Shown: one piece after another, positions 25,244 through 34,888 of the stretch
Layout: each line of letters starts with the position of its first letter
Numbering within the stretch: the first letter of the stretch is position 1
Assembly (NCBI RefSeq): GCF_034661235.1
Contig: NZ_CP141059.1
Location: 806,001-870,000, forward strand
DNA from: Nocardioides bizhenqiangii
GTDB taxonomy: Bacteria; Actinomycetota; Actinomycetes; Propionibacteriales; Nocardioidaceae
DNA: 64,000 bases
Direction: 5' to 3'
Notes under the pieces: generated by a model
The model's input: only the letters and a program-made list of their open reading frames with translations
What the model was told of the DNA's origin: nothing
Databases searched by the model: none
Position numbers and translations under genes: made by a program

Positions 25244-25615
25244 TCAAGCTCCGTCGCCGCTGTGGTCGACGGCCGCGCGGACCTCGACCGGCGCGCTGCC
25301 CGGCTCGGCGAGGATGGCGCACACCTCGATCAGGTCGTCGAGGTCGTCGGAGTCGACGACGTAGAAGCCGCTCAGCTGCTCGACGGTCTCGGCGTAGGGC
25401 CCGTCGGTGACCAGAACGCTCCCGTCGGCGTCCCGCGCGACCTTCCGGGTGGTCCGGGAGTGCGTCAGCTCCTCCCCGCCCTTCACGGTGTGACCCCGCT
25501 GGGCCAGCGCCTGGCTGAACTCCTCGTGCTTGGCGAAGACGGCGGCTTGTTCCTCGGGAGAGGCGTTCTCCCACGCGGTCTCGTCACCGGGCAGCAGTAC
25601 GACGTACGTGGTCAT
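25244..25615 (-). CDS. YCII (DGPF) domain protein
   Basis: A 123-residue YciI-like protein. The ferredoxin-like fold shows in TTYVVLLPGDETAWE at the N-terminus. The DGPF/DGPY motif is in VLVTDGPYAETVEQLSGFYVV, with a His (KHEEF) typical of the putative active site. These proteins are regularly encoded next to ECF sigma factors like the one here and may modulate them or be targets. The stop overlaps the sigma factor's start region, so translation is likely coupled. AAAGG upstream may be the ribosome binding site. Confidence 0.9.
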   Translation of the reverse strand: MTTYVVLLPGDETAWENASPEEQAAVFAKHEEFSQALAQRGHTVKGGEELTHSRTTRKVARDADGSVLVTDGPYAETVEQLSGFYVVDSDDLDDLIEVCAILAEPGSAPVEVRAAVDHSGDGA

Positions 25616-25784
25616 GATGGGAACCTTTCAGTTGTCGGCTGGTCTGTCACCGGGATGACGCGCCGAAGTCCTCGAAATCGACGATCGACCCCGAACTCGG
25701 CCCTGCGTCTCGCATCGCGGACGGCGATCTCGAATGGCGGGATCCGGATTCGGCTCCACGCACCGCTGCCGATAGTTTGTGGAC
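25616..25784. other. Promoter region for the SAM-controlled operon
   Basis: A divergent spacer. GATAGT at 25771-25776, about 11 bp before the riboswitch, is a candidate -10 for the rightward transcript. No convincing -35 is seen and no gene is present. Confidence 0.35.
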
Positions 25785-25934
25785 CGCTCATCCAGAGGGA
25801 CTGAGGGAACGGCCCTGCGAAGTCCCGGCAACCGCCACGAGCCTCCGCCTCCCGGCCGATCAGGGTCGGGGAACGGACGTGGAGACGGTGCCAAATCCGA
25901 CCCGACGCGACGGACGTGCCGGGGCAGATGAGAA
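25785..25934 (+). ncRNA. SAM-I (S-box) riboswitch
   Basis: The P1 helix pairs CTCATC (25787-25792) with GATGAG (25927-25932). Between them are the S-box landmarks: AGAGGGACTGAGGGA, the block CGGCCCTGCGAAGTCCCGGC followed by AACC, GGTGCCAAATCC for P3/P4, and the closing CAGATGAG. The 3' strand of P1 runs straight into the AAGGAGG ribosome binding site of the next gene. SAM binding would therefore be expected to block translation initiation; no terminator U tract is visible. It controls the threonine-synthase-like gene. Confidence 0.92.
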
Positions 25935-25943
25935 GGAGGAACC

Positions 25944-27233
25944 GTGAGCGCTGTCGTGACCGAGGCCGACCGTACCGCCGAGCCGAGCCCGGCTTCCGGC
26001 CCCCGCGAGGGCGCGTTCGGCAACGCCGTCGCCCTCGTCTGCCGTGAGTGTCGCCACGAGGTGGGGCTGGGTCCGTACTACGCCTGTCCGGAGTGCTTCG
26101 GCCCGCTCGAGGTCTCCTACGAGTTCCCGGCGATCACCCGTGCGGAGATCGAGGCCGGCCCGCGGAACATCTGGCGCTACCAAGCGCTGCTTCCGGTGCC
26201 CACCGACATCGAGAGCAGCCCCAACACCGAGCCCGGCTTCACCCGGCTCCTCCGCGCCGACAACCTCGGTCGCGAGCTCGGCATCGAGAACCTCTGGGTC
26301 AAGGACGACTCGACCAACCCGACCAACTCCTTCAAGGACCGGGTCGTGGCCTGCGCGCTGAGTGCGGCCCGAGAGCTCGGCGCCAAGGTCTTCGCGTGTC
26401 CCTCGACCGGCAACCTCGCCAACGCGGTCGCCGCCGCGGGCGCCCGGGCCGGCATCAAGACCGTCGTGTTCATCCCGAGCAACCTCGAGCAGCCCAAGCA
26501 GGTCAACTCGGCGATCTTCACCGAGAACCTCGTGGCCGTCGACGGCAATTACGACGACGTCAACAAGCTCGCCTCCGAGATCGCCGGCGAGGAGGAGGGC
26601 TGGGCGTTCGTCAACGTCAACGTGCGCCCCTACTACGCAGAGGGCTCCAAGACCCTCGGCTACGAGATCGCCGAGCAGCTCGGCTGGCGGCTGCCCGACC
26701 AGATCGTGATCCCCGTGGCCTCCGGCTCACAGCTGACCAAGGTCGACAAGGCCTTCCAGGAGCTCATCAAGCTGGGGCTCGTCGAGGACAAGCCCTACCG
26801 CGTCTTCGGCGCCCAGGCCGAGGGCTGCGGCCCCGTCGCCACCGCGTTCAAGGCCGACACCGACGCCATCCGTCCGGTGAAGCCCGACACGATCGCCAAG
26901 AGCCTCGCGATCGGCAACCCGGCCGACGGCATCTACGTCCTCGACATCGCCCGCCGCACCGGCGGCGCCGTCGAGGAGGTCACCGACGAAGAGATCCGCG
27001 AGGGCATCGTGCTGCTCGCCCGGACCGAGGGCATCTTCACGGAGACCGCCGGCGGCACCACGCTCGCGGTCACCAAGAAGCTGGTCGAGACCGGCGTCCT
27101 TGACCCGACCAAGGAGACTGTGGTGATCAACACCGGCCACGGGCTCAAGACCCTCGACGCGGTGTCCGGCCAGGTCCGAGCGGCGGCCACCATCGCGCCG
27201 TCGTACGCCGCCTTCAAGGCCACCGGCATCTGA
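25944..27233 (+). CDS. Threonine-synthase homologue under SAM control
   Basis: A 429-residue fold-type II PLP enzyme of the threonine synthase family. It has an N-terminal zinc ribbon (C33, C36, C48, C51), the PLP Lys131 in NSFKDR, phosphate-loop ACPSTGNLANA, VASGSQLTK and the late FTETAGGTTLA. Threonine synthase converts O-phosphohomoserine to threonine. Here a SAM riboswitch and a downstream sulfur carrier suggest it may instead add sulfide to make homocysteine (inference). GTG 25944 has AAGGAGG 4 nt upstream. No thrA, thrB or metX neighbours are present. The simplest alternative is a plain ThrC. Confidence 0.85.
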   Translation: MSAVVTEADRTAEPSPASGPREGAFGNAVALVCRECRHEVGLGPYYACPECFGPLEVSYEFPAITRAEIEAGPRNIWRYQALLPVPTDIESSPNTEPGFTRLLRADNLGRELGIENLWVKDDSTNPTNSFKDRVVACALSAARELGAKVFACPSTGNLANAVAAAGARAGIKTVVFIPSNLEQPKQVNSAIFTENLVAVDGNYDDVNKLASEIAGEEEGWAFVNVNVRPYYAEGSKTLGYEIAEQLGWRLPDQIVIPVASGSQLTKVDKAFQELIKLGLVEDKPYRVFGAQAEGCGPVATAFKADTDAIRPVKPDTIAKSLAIGNPADGIYVLDIARRTGGAVEEVTDEEIREGIVLLARTEGIFTETAGGTTLAVTKKLVETGVLDPTKETVVINTGHGLKTLDAVSGQVRAAATIAPSYAAFKATGI

Positions 27234-27266
27234 GCCGGCGAACGAACGAGAGAGAGAAGCAGCGAC

Positions 27267-27545
27267 ATGAGCGTCAGCGTCCGGATCCCGACGATCCTGC
27301 GCACCTACACCGGCGGCGAGTCCGAGGTGAGCGCCACCGGCGCTACCCTCGCCGAGGTCCTCGACGACCTCGACGCGAACTACTCCGGCATCAAGGGCAG
27401 GATCCTCGACGAGGACGGCAAGCTCCGCCGCTTCGTGAACGTCTACGTCGGTAACGACGACGTCCGCTTCCAGGACGACCTGGCGACCCCGACCCCGGAC
27501 GGCACCGAGATCTCGGTCATCCCCGCGGTCGCCGGAGGCTGCTGA
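27267..27545 (+). CDS. CysO/MoaD/ThiS-like sulfur carrier
   Basis: A 92-residue ubiquitin-fold sulfur carrier close to mycobacterial CysO (start VSVRIPTILRTYTGG, middle DLDANYSGIKGRI and RFVNVYVGNDDVRF). Such proteins carry a C-terminal Gly-Gly thiocarboxylate that donates sulfur to a PLP enzyme; CysO serves cysteine synthesis with CysM. Here the C-terminus reads PAVAGGC, with one extra Cys after Gly-Gly. It would need trimming, for example by a Mec+/JAMM protease, before activation. It lies 33 bp after the ThrC-like gene in the same SAM-regulated transcript. Confidence 0.9.
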   Translation: MSVSVRIPTILRTYTGGESEVSATGATLAEVLDDLDANYSGIKGRILDEDGKLRRFVNVYVGNDDVRFQDDLATPTPDGTEISVIPAVAGGC

Positions 27546-27587
27546 CGTCATGGCCGGCCGCCGCTCCGTCCCCGCGCTGGTGGCCGG

Positions 27588-28052
27588 GTGACCGACCACC
27601 ACTACGCCCTGGGCCTGACCTGGCTGGGCAACCGCGGCAGCGGCACCAGCGGGTACCGCGACTACGACCGCGACTGCGTGCTGACCGCGGACGGCAAGCC
27701 CGACCTGCTCGGGTCGGCGGACGTCCCGTTCCGTGGCGACGGGTCCCGGTGGAACCCGGAGGAGCTCCTCGTCGCGGCGCTCGCGCAGTGCCACCTGCTG
27801 TCCTACCTGCACTCGGCGGTCACCCGCGGCATCGTCGTCACCGCCTACGCCGATGCCCCCGTCGGCACCATGAGCCAGATCGGTCACGGCGGCCACTTCA
27901 CCTCGGTGGTGCTCCGCCCGCGGGTCACCATCGCCGACCCGGCGCAGGTCGAGCTCGCGCAGGCGATCCATCGCGAAGCCAGCGACAACTGCTTCATCGC
28001 CGCCTCGGTCAACTTCCCCGTGACCCACGAGCCCGAGACGCTGGTGGGCTGA
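27588..28052 (+). CDS. OsmC/Ohr-family protein
   Basis: A 154-residue OsmC-like protein. The two redox Cys residues are in AALAQCHLLSYLH and ASDNCFIAASVNFPV, with the typical WNPEELLVAALAQC helix. OsmC/Ohr proteins reduce organic hydroperoxides with thiols, and some relatives act on persulfides or thiol adducts. It follows the sulfur carrier by 42 bp on the same strand, so it may share the SAM-regulated message. GTG 27588 is the start used. A link to sulfur handling is speculative. Confidence 0.88.
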   Translation: MTDHHYALGLTWLGNRGSGTSGYRDYDRDCVLTADGKPDLLGSADVPFRGDGSRWNPEELLVAALAQCHLLSYLHSAVTRGIVVTAYADAPVGTMSQIGHGGHFTSVVLRPRVTIADPAQVELAQAIHREASDNCFIAASVNFPVTHEPETLVG

Positions 28053-28154
28053 GACGACGGCCTGGGCCTCACCCGGACGCGCGCGCCGATGCGCCGAACC
28101 CGGGCCGACACTGACCCGCCATCGTGGCTCCACCGGCGGTTCAGGTTGCTCTGA

Positions 28155-28991
28155 TTGACAGTGCCCGTGAGTCGCAGACGGAGGGTGGCAGGCGTCGCGG
28201 TGGTCCTCGCCGGCCTCGGCGTCACCGCGGCCGGCGGTGGCCGCGAGCTGTTGCGACGTCAGGCGACGATCGCCCGCCGACGGATCGGCAAGCCGCTCGG
28301 CGAGGACGCGATCGACGCCGACAAACTCTGGAAGAAGGCGTACGGCGACCCGCTGCGGCTGCTGCTCCTCGGCGACTCGATCGCAGCCGGCCTCGGGGCC
28401 GAGCGGCGCAAGGACACGCTGGGCGGCCGGCTCGCGCGCGGGCTCGCCAAGGAGCTGCACCGCTCGGTCGACCTGCGCACGGCGGCCGTGGTGGGCTCGG
28501 AGTCCTCGGCGCTCGCGGTGCAGATCGACGCGCTGCCGCCGTCGTACCGCCCCGACGTCGCGGTCATCGTCATCGGCGGCAACGACGTCACCCACCGGGT
28601 GCCGATCAGCGAGTCGGTCCGGCACCTCGAGGAGGCGATCACCCGGCTGCGCTCGCGGGGCGCGGTCGTCGTGGTCGGCACCTGCCCCGACCTCGGGGCG
28701 CTGCGGGACGTGCCGCAACCGCTGCGAGCCCTCGGGTCCCGGATGTCGCGGCAGCTGGCGGTCGCCCAGAAGGCGGCGGCGATCCGTGCGGGCGCACACG
28801 CGGTGTCTCTCGCCACCGTGGTCGGACCGTTCTTCATCACCAACCCGGACGAAATGTTCAGTCTCGACCGCTTCCACCCGAGCGCGTTGGGCTACAAGCG
28901 CACCGCCAGGGCGCTGCTGCCCTCCGTGCTCACCGCGCTCGGCATGAGGGACGAGGTGCCGTTCGGCCACCACGTGCCGGGGGCGGGCTGA
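28155..28991 (+). CDS. Membrane-anchored SGNH/GDSL hydrolase
   Basis: A 278-residue SGNH-family esterase/lipase. Block I is LLLLGDSIAAGLGAERR with the nucleophile Ser, block II Gly is near VVGSESSA, block III is VIVIGGNDVTH, and the catalytic Asp/His pair is in LDRFHPSALGY. A hydrophobic segment at about residues 10-27 after a run of Arg suggests a membrane anchor or signal. The start is uncertain: TTG 28155 is listed, and GTG 28161 or 28167 are alternatives. The substrate is unknown; cell-envelope esters are typical. Confidence 0.87.
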   Translation: MTVPVSRRRRVAGVAVVLAGLGVTAAGGGRELLRRQATIARRRIGKPLGEDAIDADKLWKKAYGDPLRLLLLGDSIAAGLGAERRKDTLGGRLARGLAKELHRSVDLRTAAVVGSESSALAVQIDALPPSYRPDVAVIVIGGNDVTHRVPISESVRHLEEAITRLRSRGAVVVVGTCPDLGALRDVPQPLRALGSRMSRQLAVAQKAAAIRAGAHAVSLATVVGPFFITNPDEMFSLDRFHPSALGYKRTARALLPSVLTALGMRDEVPFGHHVPGAG

Positions 28992-29033
28992 CGGCCGGTG
29001 GCGCCCAGTCGAGGGATCAGCGATGCAACCAAT

Positions 29034-29058
29034 TGACGCCGCCGTCAGTTGTTACAGT
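29034..29058 (+). promoter_or_regulatory. Palindrome plus -10 box before small membrane gene
   Basis: TGACG-CCGC-CGTCA (29034-29047) is a perfect inverted repeat just upstream of TACAGT (29053-29058). The arrangement looks like a repressor site over a promoter. A GAGAGG site and ATG 29087 follow. Confidence 0.4.
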
Positions 29059-29086
29059 CACAGTCCTTCTTCGAGAGGTTCGTGCC

Positions 29087-29260
29087 ATGTGGACAATCTT
29101 CTTCATCGGTCTCGGCGTGTTCCTCGTCGGATCTCTAATCTACCTGGAGTTCCGCCCCCAACGGCGCGGTCTCCGCGACCGATGGGCCGACCCGACGGCC
29201 AACAGGTTCAACCACCAGGCGCACTCGAACAGGCTCGGCAACTCGGGCAGCCGTCGCTGA
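29087..29260 (+). CDS. Small single-pass membrane protein
   Basis: A 57-residue protein with one N-terminal transmembrane helix (residues 3-20, TIFFIGLGVFLVGSLIYL) and a basic, Asn/Arg-rich cytoplasmic tail. I recognise no family. Support for coding comes from the GAGAGG site upstream, the clean start, the hydrophobic helix and a palindrome-bearing promoter. It is separate from the SGNH hydrolase gene (about 95-bp gap). Confidence 0.65.
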   Translation: MWTIFFIGLGVFLVGSLIYLEFRPQRRGLRDRWADPTANRFNHQAHSNRLGNSGSRR

Positions 29261-29276
29261 GCCCGGCGCTGCGGCG

Positions 29277-29282
29277 TACCCT
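29277..29282 (+). promoter_or_regulatory. Leaderless -10 box TACCCT
   Basis: TACCCT lies 6 nt before GTG 29289 of the ATP-grasp gene. Confidence 0.5.
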
Positions 29283-29288
29283 GCCGCG

Positions 29289-30143
29289 GTGCCTACCGTC
29301 CTGCTCGTCACGTTCAACCTGATGCCCGAGGGCGAGCCCGGGTTCGCCGCGCTCGCGGACGCCTTCGAGGAGCGCGGGATCGACGCCCGCTGGGTGTGCT
29401 GGGACGACCCGGGTGTCGACTGGGCGGCGGCGGACCTGGTCGCGGTCCGCTCCACCTGGGACTACCACCGCAGGCTCGACGCCTTCCTGGCCTGGGCGCG
29501 TGACGTCGAAGCGGTGACCCCGGTGCTCAACGGAGCCGAAGTCTTCGCCTGGAACGCCGACAAGGCCTATCTCGCAGAGCTCGCTGACGCGATGCCGGTC
29601 GTGCCCACTGCGCTGCTCGACGACGCCACCCTGATCGGCGGGCTGACGGCGTCCTTCGAGCGTTGGGGGACCGTGGTGGTCAAGCCCCGGGTCGGTGCGG
29701 GCGGCCGCGGCGTGGTCGTCGTCGGCCGGCTCGACGACTGGAGCCTCTTCGACCTGGCGCCCGGCCCCTGGGTCGTGCAGCCCCTCGTCGAGTCGGTGCG
29801 CACCAGCGGGGAGACCTCGATCTACGTCCTCGACGGTCACGCCGTCGCCCAGGTCGACAAGGCCGTCGCCGGGGACGAGGTGCGGGTGCACGAGATGTAC
29901 GGCGGCAGCAGCCGGCCGGTCCCGCTCGATCCAGGTCGTGGCCAGGTAGCCGAGGACGCCGTGCAGACGGTCGCGAAGCGGCTCGATGCCGACCTCTCCT
30001 ACGCCCGCGTCGACCTGATGGAGTGGGACGGCGCGTGGGTGGTGAGCGAGCTCGAGCTGATCGAGCCGGGTCTCTACCTCGACGTCGCCCCTGAGATCGC
30101 AGGTCCGTTCGCCGACCTGGTGGCCGCCCGGCTCGCCCGCTGA
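29289..30143 (+). CDS. ATP-grasp family protein
   Basis: A 284-residue protein with the ATP-grasp fold. The N-terminal Rossmann-like part is TVLLVTFNLMPEGEPGF, with RSTWDYHRR as a conserved patch. The ATP lysine is in VVVKPRVGAGGRGV, and the metal-binding part is ARVDLMEWDGAWVVSELELIEPGLYL. This group resembles RimK/glutathione-synthetase-like ligases that form amide bonds from a carboxylate and an amine. The substrates are unknown and no partner gene is adjacent. The start follows a leaderless-type promoter. Confidence 0.88.
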   Translation: MPTVLLVTFNLMPEGEPGFAALADAFEERGIDARWVCWDDPGVDWAAADLVAVRSTWDYHRRLDAFLAWARDVEAVTPVLNGAEVFAWNADKAYLAELADAMPVVPTALLDDATLIGGLTASFERWGTVVVKPRVGAGGRGVVVVGRLDDWSLFDLAPGPWVVQPLVESVRTSGETSIYVLDGHAVAQVDKAVAGDEVRVHEMYGGSSRPVPLDPGRGQVAEDAVQTVAKRLDADLSYARVDLMEWDGAWVVSELELIEPGLYLDVAPEIAGPFADLVAARLAR

Positions 30144-30213
30144 CGTTGTCGGGGTTGCGGCCTCGAACGCGCTGGACCTCCAACCTCACGAGCCTCCTGT
30201 GCGTTGATGGAGT

Positions 30214-30717
30214 GTGACCACCGACGAGGAGTCGTTCCGCCGCTGGGCGGGCGAGCGCCAGCTGGCGCTGCTGCGCACCGCGCTGCTCCTTACCGGTGAC
30301 CACCACCGCGCCGAGGACCTGGTCCAGGAGGCACTGGCCAAGGTGGCGCTGCGCTGGCGTCGGCTCTCCGGTGGCAACCCCGAGGCCTACGCGCGGCAGA
30401 TCATCGTCCGCGACAACATCTCGGCGTGGCGCAAGCGGCGGCGGGAGGTCGTCGTCGCCGAGCCCGGCGAAACGCTGACGCCTGACATCACCGCCGGTGT
30501 CGACCGCCGGATCCTGCTCGACCAGGCGCTGGCCACGCTCACCCCGCGGCAGCGCGCGGTCGTCGTCCTGCGTTACTACGACGACCTCACCGAACGCGCC
30601 GCCGCCGACGCGATGGGTGTCAGCGTCGGCACCGTCAAGAGCCAGACCAGCCTCGCCCTCCGGCGGCTGCGCGAAGCGGCACCGGAGCTGGCCGAGCTGC
30701 TGCGGGAGGAGTCCTGA
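30214..30717 (+). CDS. SigE-family ECF sigma factor
   Basis: A 167-residue ECF sigma factor of the actinobacterial SigE (SACE_1883-like) family. Region 2 is LLRTALLLTGDHHRAEDLVQEALAKVALRWRRL, and region 4 is LATLTPRQRAVVVLRYYDDLTERAAADAMGVSVGTVKSQTSLALRRL. The start is GTG 30214. Its stop overlaps the ATG of the next gene (TGATG), which encodes a membrane protein likely to be its anti-sigma or signal partner. The regulon is unknown. Confidence 0.92.
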   Translation: MTTDEESFRRWAGERQLALLRTALLLTGDHHRAEDLVQEALAKVALRWRRLSGGNPEAYARQIIVRDNISAWRKRRREVVVAEPGETLTPDITAGVDRRILLDQALATLTPRQRAVVVLRYYDDLTERAAADAMGVSVGTVKSQTSLALRRLREAAPELAELLREES

Positions 30718-32852
30718 TGACCGACCAGCGACTGCGCGAGCTGCTCGAGGAGCGGGTCGCCGACCTGACCCCGATCGACCTGGTCGACGGAGCATGGGAG
30801 CGGGCGGCCGTCGTACGACGCCGGCGGCACGCGGTTGCGGGTGCTGCCGTCGCGGTCGTCGTGGTCGTCGGCACGACGACCGTGGTCGTCTCCGGCCGCG
30901 GTGACGAGGCGCCGCCGCCCCCGACCACCAGCTCCACGGAGTCGCCCGCTCCCGGACCGAAGGCCGAGCGCGGCGGGCCGTACGGCGGAGCCGAGGTGTG
31001 GTGGGCGCCCGCGACCGATCAGGAGACGGACCTCCCGCGGCTGACCGGCTCCGGCCTGCCGGAGCGGATCGACCTGTCAGAGACCGAGGGCGAGGTGCCG
31101 ACCGGTGTCCGCGCGGTCGGCCTGTTCCAACTGTGGGGGGACGAGCCCGGCGATGTTGTGGTGGTCGGCGCCGACGGGGCGTCGTACTCGCTCGACGTCA
31201 GTCGGCTCGAGCCCGTCACCGACGGAGGCGGCTTTCGACCGCCGGTGACCCAGGAGAGCCTGTCCCCCGACGGGCGCCACGCGTTCTTCGTGCAGCGGAA
31301 CTGGCTGGAGGTCTACGACTTCGAGACGGCAGGGTGGTCGCGGGTGCCTGCCTCCGAGGGGCTCGGCGCGACGGCGAAATGGACGAGCGACGGTCGCACG
31401 ATTCGAATCCTCTCGGCCAGCCTTCCCGACGGCACCGAGGTCGAATGGATGCTCTACGACCCCGTGGGCAATGCGATCCGATCGACCTCGCGGCCTGACT
31501 CCTACGGCGGTCCGCAGGAGGTCGACGACTTCCATGGCCCGATCAAGCGTGACACCGAGGGCGGTGCGCGCGGCCTCTTCCTGGCCGGTCCGGTCCCGGA
31601 CCCCGACGGTGGCAAGGGCTACACCCTTGACGCGGTGGGAGCAGGTGGTCGGACGACGCCGGAGGCGATCCTCGCCATGCCGCTCGAGATGGTTGACGGG
31701 CGCTGGAAGCAGTGCTGCCCGGTCGTGGGCTGGCTCGATCCCGAGACCGTGCTCTTCGAGTCGCGTCACGAGGACGCCCGGATCCTCGCCTGGCGGGTCG
31801 GCAGGCCCGATGTCTACCGGGTCTCCGACATCCGCGGCTGGACGCCGGGCAAGGAGTCGTACGTCGCCAGCTTCGCCGACCCGTCGCTGCCGCCGGCCAC
31901 CGAGCCGGTCGACCTGCCCACTGCCGAGCGCGGCCCGGCCTACGGCGGCGCGAGCATCTGGTGGGCGCCACCGGCAGGTGAGGAGACCTCTCTCCCCTGG
32001 CTCGGCGACTCGCCGCTCCCGCAGACCATCGACCTCTCCGAGGGGCTCCCACCGGTCCCCACCGGCCGACGTGCGGTCGGCGTCTTCCAGATCCGGAGCA
32101 GGGGCGTGGTGCTCACCCACGATGGAACGACGTACTCCTTCGCCATCGACCACCTCGACCCGGTCGCCGATGAGGAAGGCAACGCCATCGGCTCCCTCGG
32201 TGACGTGTCGCCGGACGGCAGACACGTCTTCTTCGTGCAGCGGAGCTCGCTCGAGGTTTACGACTTCCTCCAGGGCACCTGGTCGACGATCGAAACCCCC
32301 GACTGGCTCGCCGAAGGTGCTGCGTGGTTCGACGACCGACGGATCTGGGTCCCTGAGGCCCTCGGGGCGACTGACGGCACGGCATACTCCGTTGACGGCG
32401 ATTCCGAGGCGGCGCCGTACCCCCGCGACGGCGACATCTGGGGCGCACCGGGAGCCCAGGCGGTGCTTCCCGCGATAGACAACGGTGACGCCTCGCCGTA
32501 CGCCGAGATGGTCGCCCAGGACTACGTGGTCTCCGAACCGATGACCGGACCCGACGGCACCTCGACCGGTGGTGCCCATGTCCTGCTCGTCGGCCAGCCG
32601 GACAGCGACTGGGCTGCAGGACTTGCGTACCCGTTCGTCGACGGCGACCGCGGGTTGGGGAGTGTGGCCGTGCTGGACTGGGTGACGCCGACGCAGGTCC
32701 TGTACTGGTCGGCGAGCGCCAGCACCGGCCGGCGGATCCTGGCCTGGGACCCGGGGACCCGCTGGCTCGCCCGGGTGTCCGAGCTGACCGGTCTCACCGA
32801 CCGCGACCCGTTGGCGTCCAGCTTCGCCGACCTGACTCCTCCCGGGGACTGA
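30717..32852 (+). CDS. Membrane-anchored duplicated propeller-like protein
   Basis: A 711-residue protein coupled to the sigma factor gene. A cytoplasmic N-terminus of about 38 residues (LRELLEERVADLTPIDLVDGAWERA) resembles the segment of SigE-associated membrane proteins. One transmembrane helix follows (residues 39-60), then a Pro/Thr linker and two homologous extracytoplasmic halves. Each half contains GGAEVWWAP or GGASIWWAP, DLSE, VPTGxRAVGxFQ, LSPDGRHAFFVQR or VSPDGRHVFFVQR, and LEVYDF. The halves begin near residues 80 and 398. A beta-propeller fold and an anti-sigma role are inferred. Confidence 0.82.
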   Translation: MTDQRLRELLEERVADLTPIDLVDGAWERAAVVRRRRHAVAGAAVAVVVVVGTTTVVVSGRGDEAPPPPTTSSTESPAPGPKAERGGPYGGAEVWWAPATDQETDLPRLTGSGLPERIDLSETEGEVPTGVRAVGLFQLWGDEPGDVVVVGADGASYSLDVSRLEPVTDGGGFRPPVTQESLSPDGRHAFFVQRNWLEVYDFETAGWSRVPASEGLGATAKWTSDGRTIRILSASLPDGTEVEWMLYDPVGNAIRSTSRPDSYGGPQEVDDFHGPIKRDTEGGARGLFLAGPVPDPDGGKGYTLDAVGAGGRTTPEAILAMPLEMVDGRWKQCCPVVGWLDPETVLFESRHEDARILAWRVGRPDVYRVSDIRGWTPGKESYVASFADPSLPPATEPVDLPTAERGPAYGGASIWWAPPAGEETSLPWLGDSPLPQTIDLSEGLPPVPTGRRAVGVFQIRSRGVVLTHDGTTYSFAIDHLDPVADEEGNAIGSLGDVSPDGRHVFFVQRSSLEVYDFLQGTWSTIETPDWLAEGAAWFDDRRIWVPEALGATDGTAYSVDGDSEAAPYPRDGDIWGAPGAQAVLPAIDNGDASPYAEMVAQDYVVSEPMTGPDGTSTGGAHVLLVGQPDSDWAAGLAYPFVDGDRGLGSVAVLDWVTPTQVLYWSASASTGRRILAWDPGTRWLARVSELTGLTDRDPLASSFADLTPPGD

Positions 32853-32861
32853 CCCCGCTTC

Positions 32862-32887
32862 TTGCACTCGTAGGGGTCGAGTGCTAA
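32862..32887. promoter_or_regulatory. CIRCE element 1 (HrcA operator)
   Basis: TTGCACTC-GTAGGGGTC-GAGTGCTAA matches the CIRCE consensus TTAGCACTC-N9-GAGTGCTAA with one base missing in the left arm. HrcA should repress groEL from here. Confidence 0.93.
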
Positions 32888-32895
32888 ACATGGCA

Positions 32896-34677
<1,782 letters not shown>

Positions 34678-34740
34678 TCGCCTTCGTTCGGACAGGTCCG
34701 CGAGCTTGCTCGCGGCCTGACCGGACGAGCACAGCGGCAA

Positions 34741-34801
34741 GGTCGAGTAGCGCCGGCATCGACCGCGCGTCAGCGCGGGACGTGCGGCGCATATCGAGAC
34801 C
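34741..34801. repeat. Dispersed repeat family B, copy 3
   Basis: Begins GGTCGAGTAGCGCC and ends CATATCGAGACC, the reverse complement orientation of copies 2 and 4. It follows a CCGCGAGC-TT-GCTCGCGG hairpin downstream of groEL. Confidence 0.65.
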
Positions 34802-34825
34802 AGTCCGGTCACGCATCAGCTTCAC

Positions 34826-34859
34826 CATCAGGGCCCCTGCTCCGGCAGGGGCCTTGATG
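34826..34859. terminator. Bidirectional terminator after groEL
   Basis: CATCAGGGCCCCTGC, loop TCCG, GCAGGGGCCTTGATG: a 15-bp stem with one G-U pair between the convergent groEL and Q-rich protein genes. Confidence 0.85.
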
Positions 34860-34888
34860 CATTTCGACGAGGCGCTCGGCCTGACCGG

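Noticed and set aside
26727..28973. A 748-codon open frame on the minus strand opposite thrC-cysO-osmC
   Set aside because: It is antisense to four well-supported genes. Its composition is that of a GC-rich shadow frame with no recognisable domain.
30998..32891. Long open frame on the minus strand opposite the sigma partner gene
   Set aside because: Antisense to a protein with clear repeats and a coupled start. It has no motif of its own.
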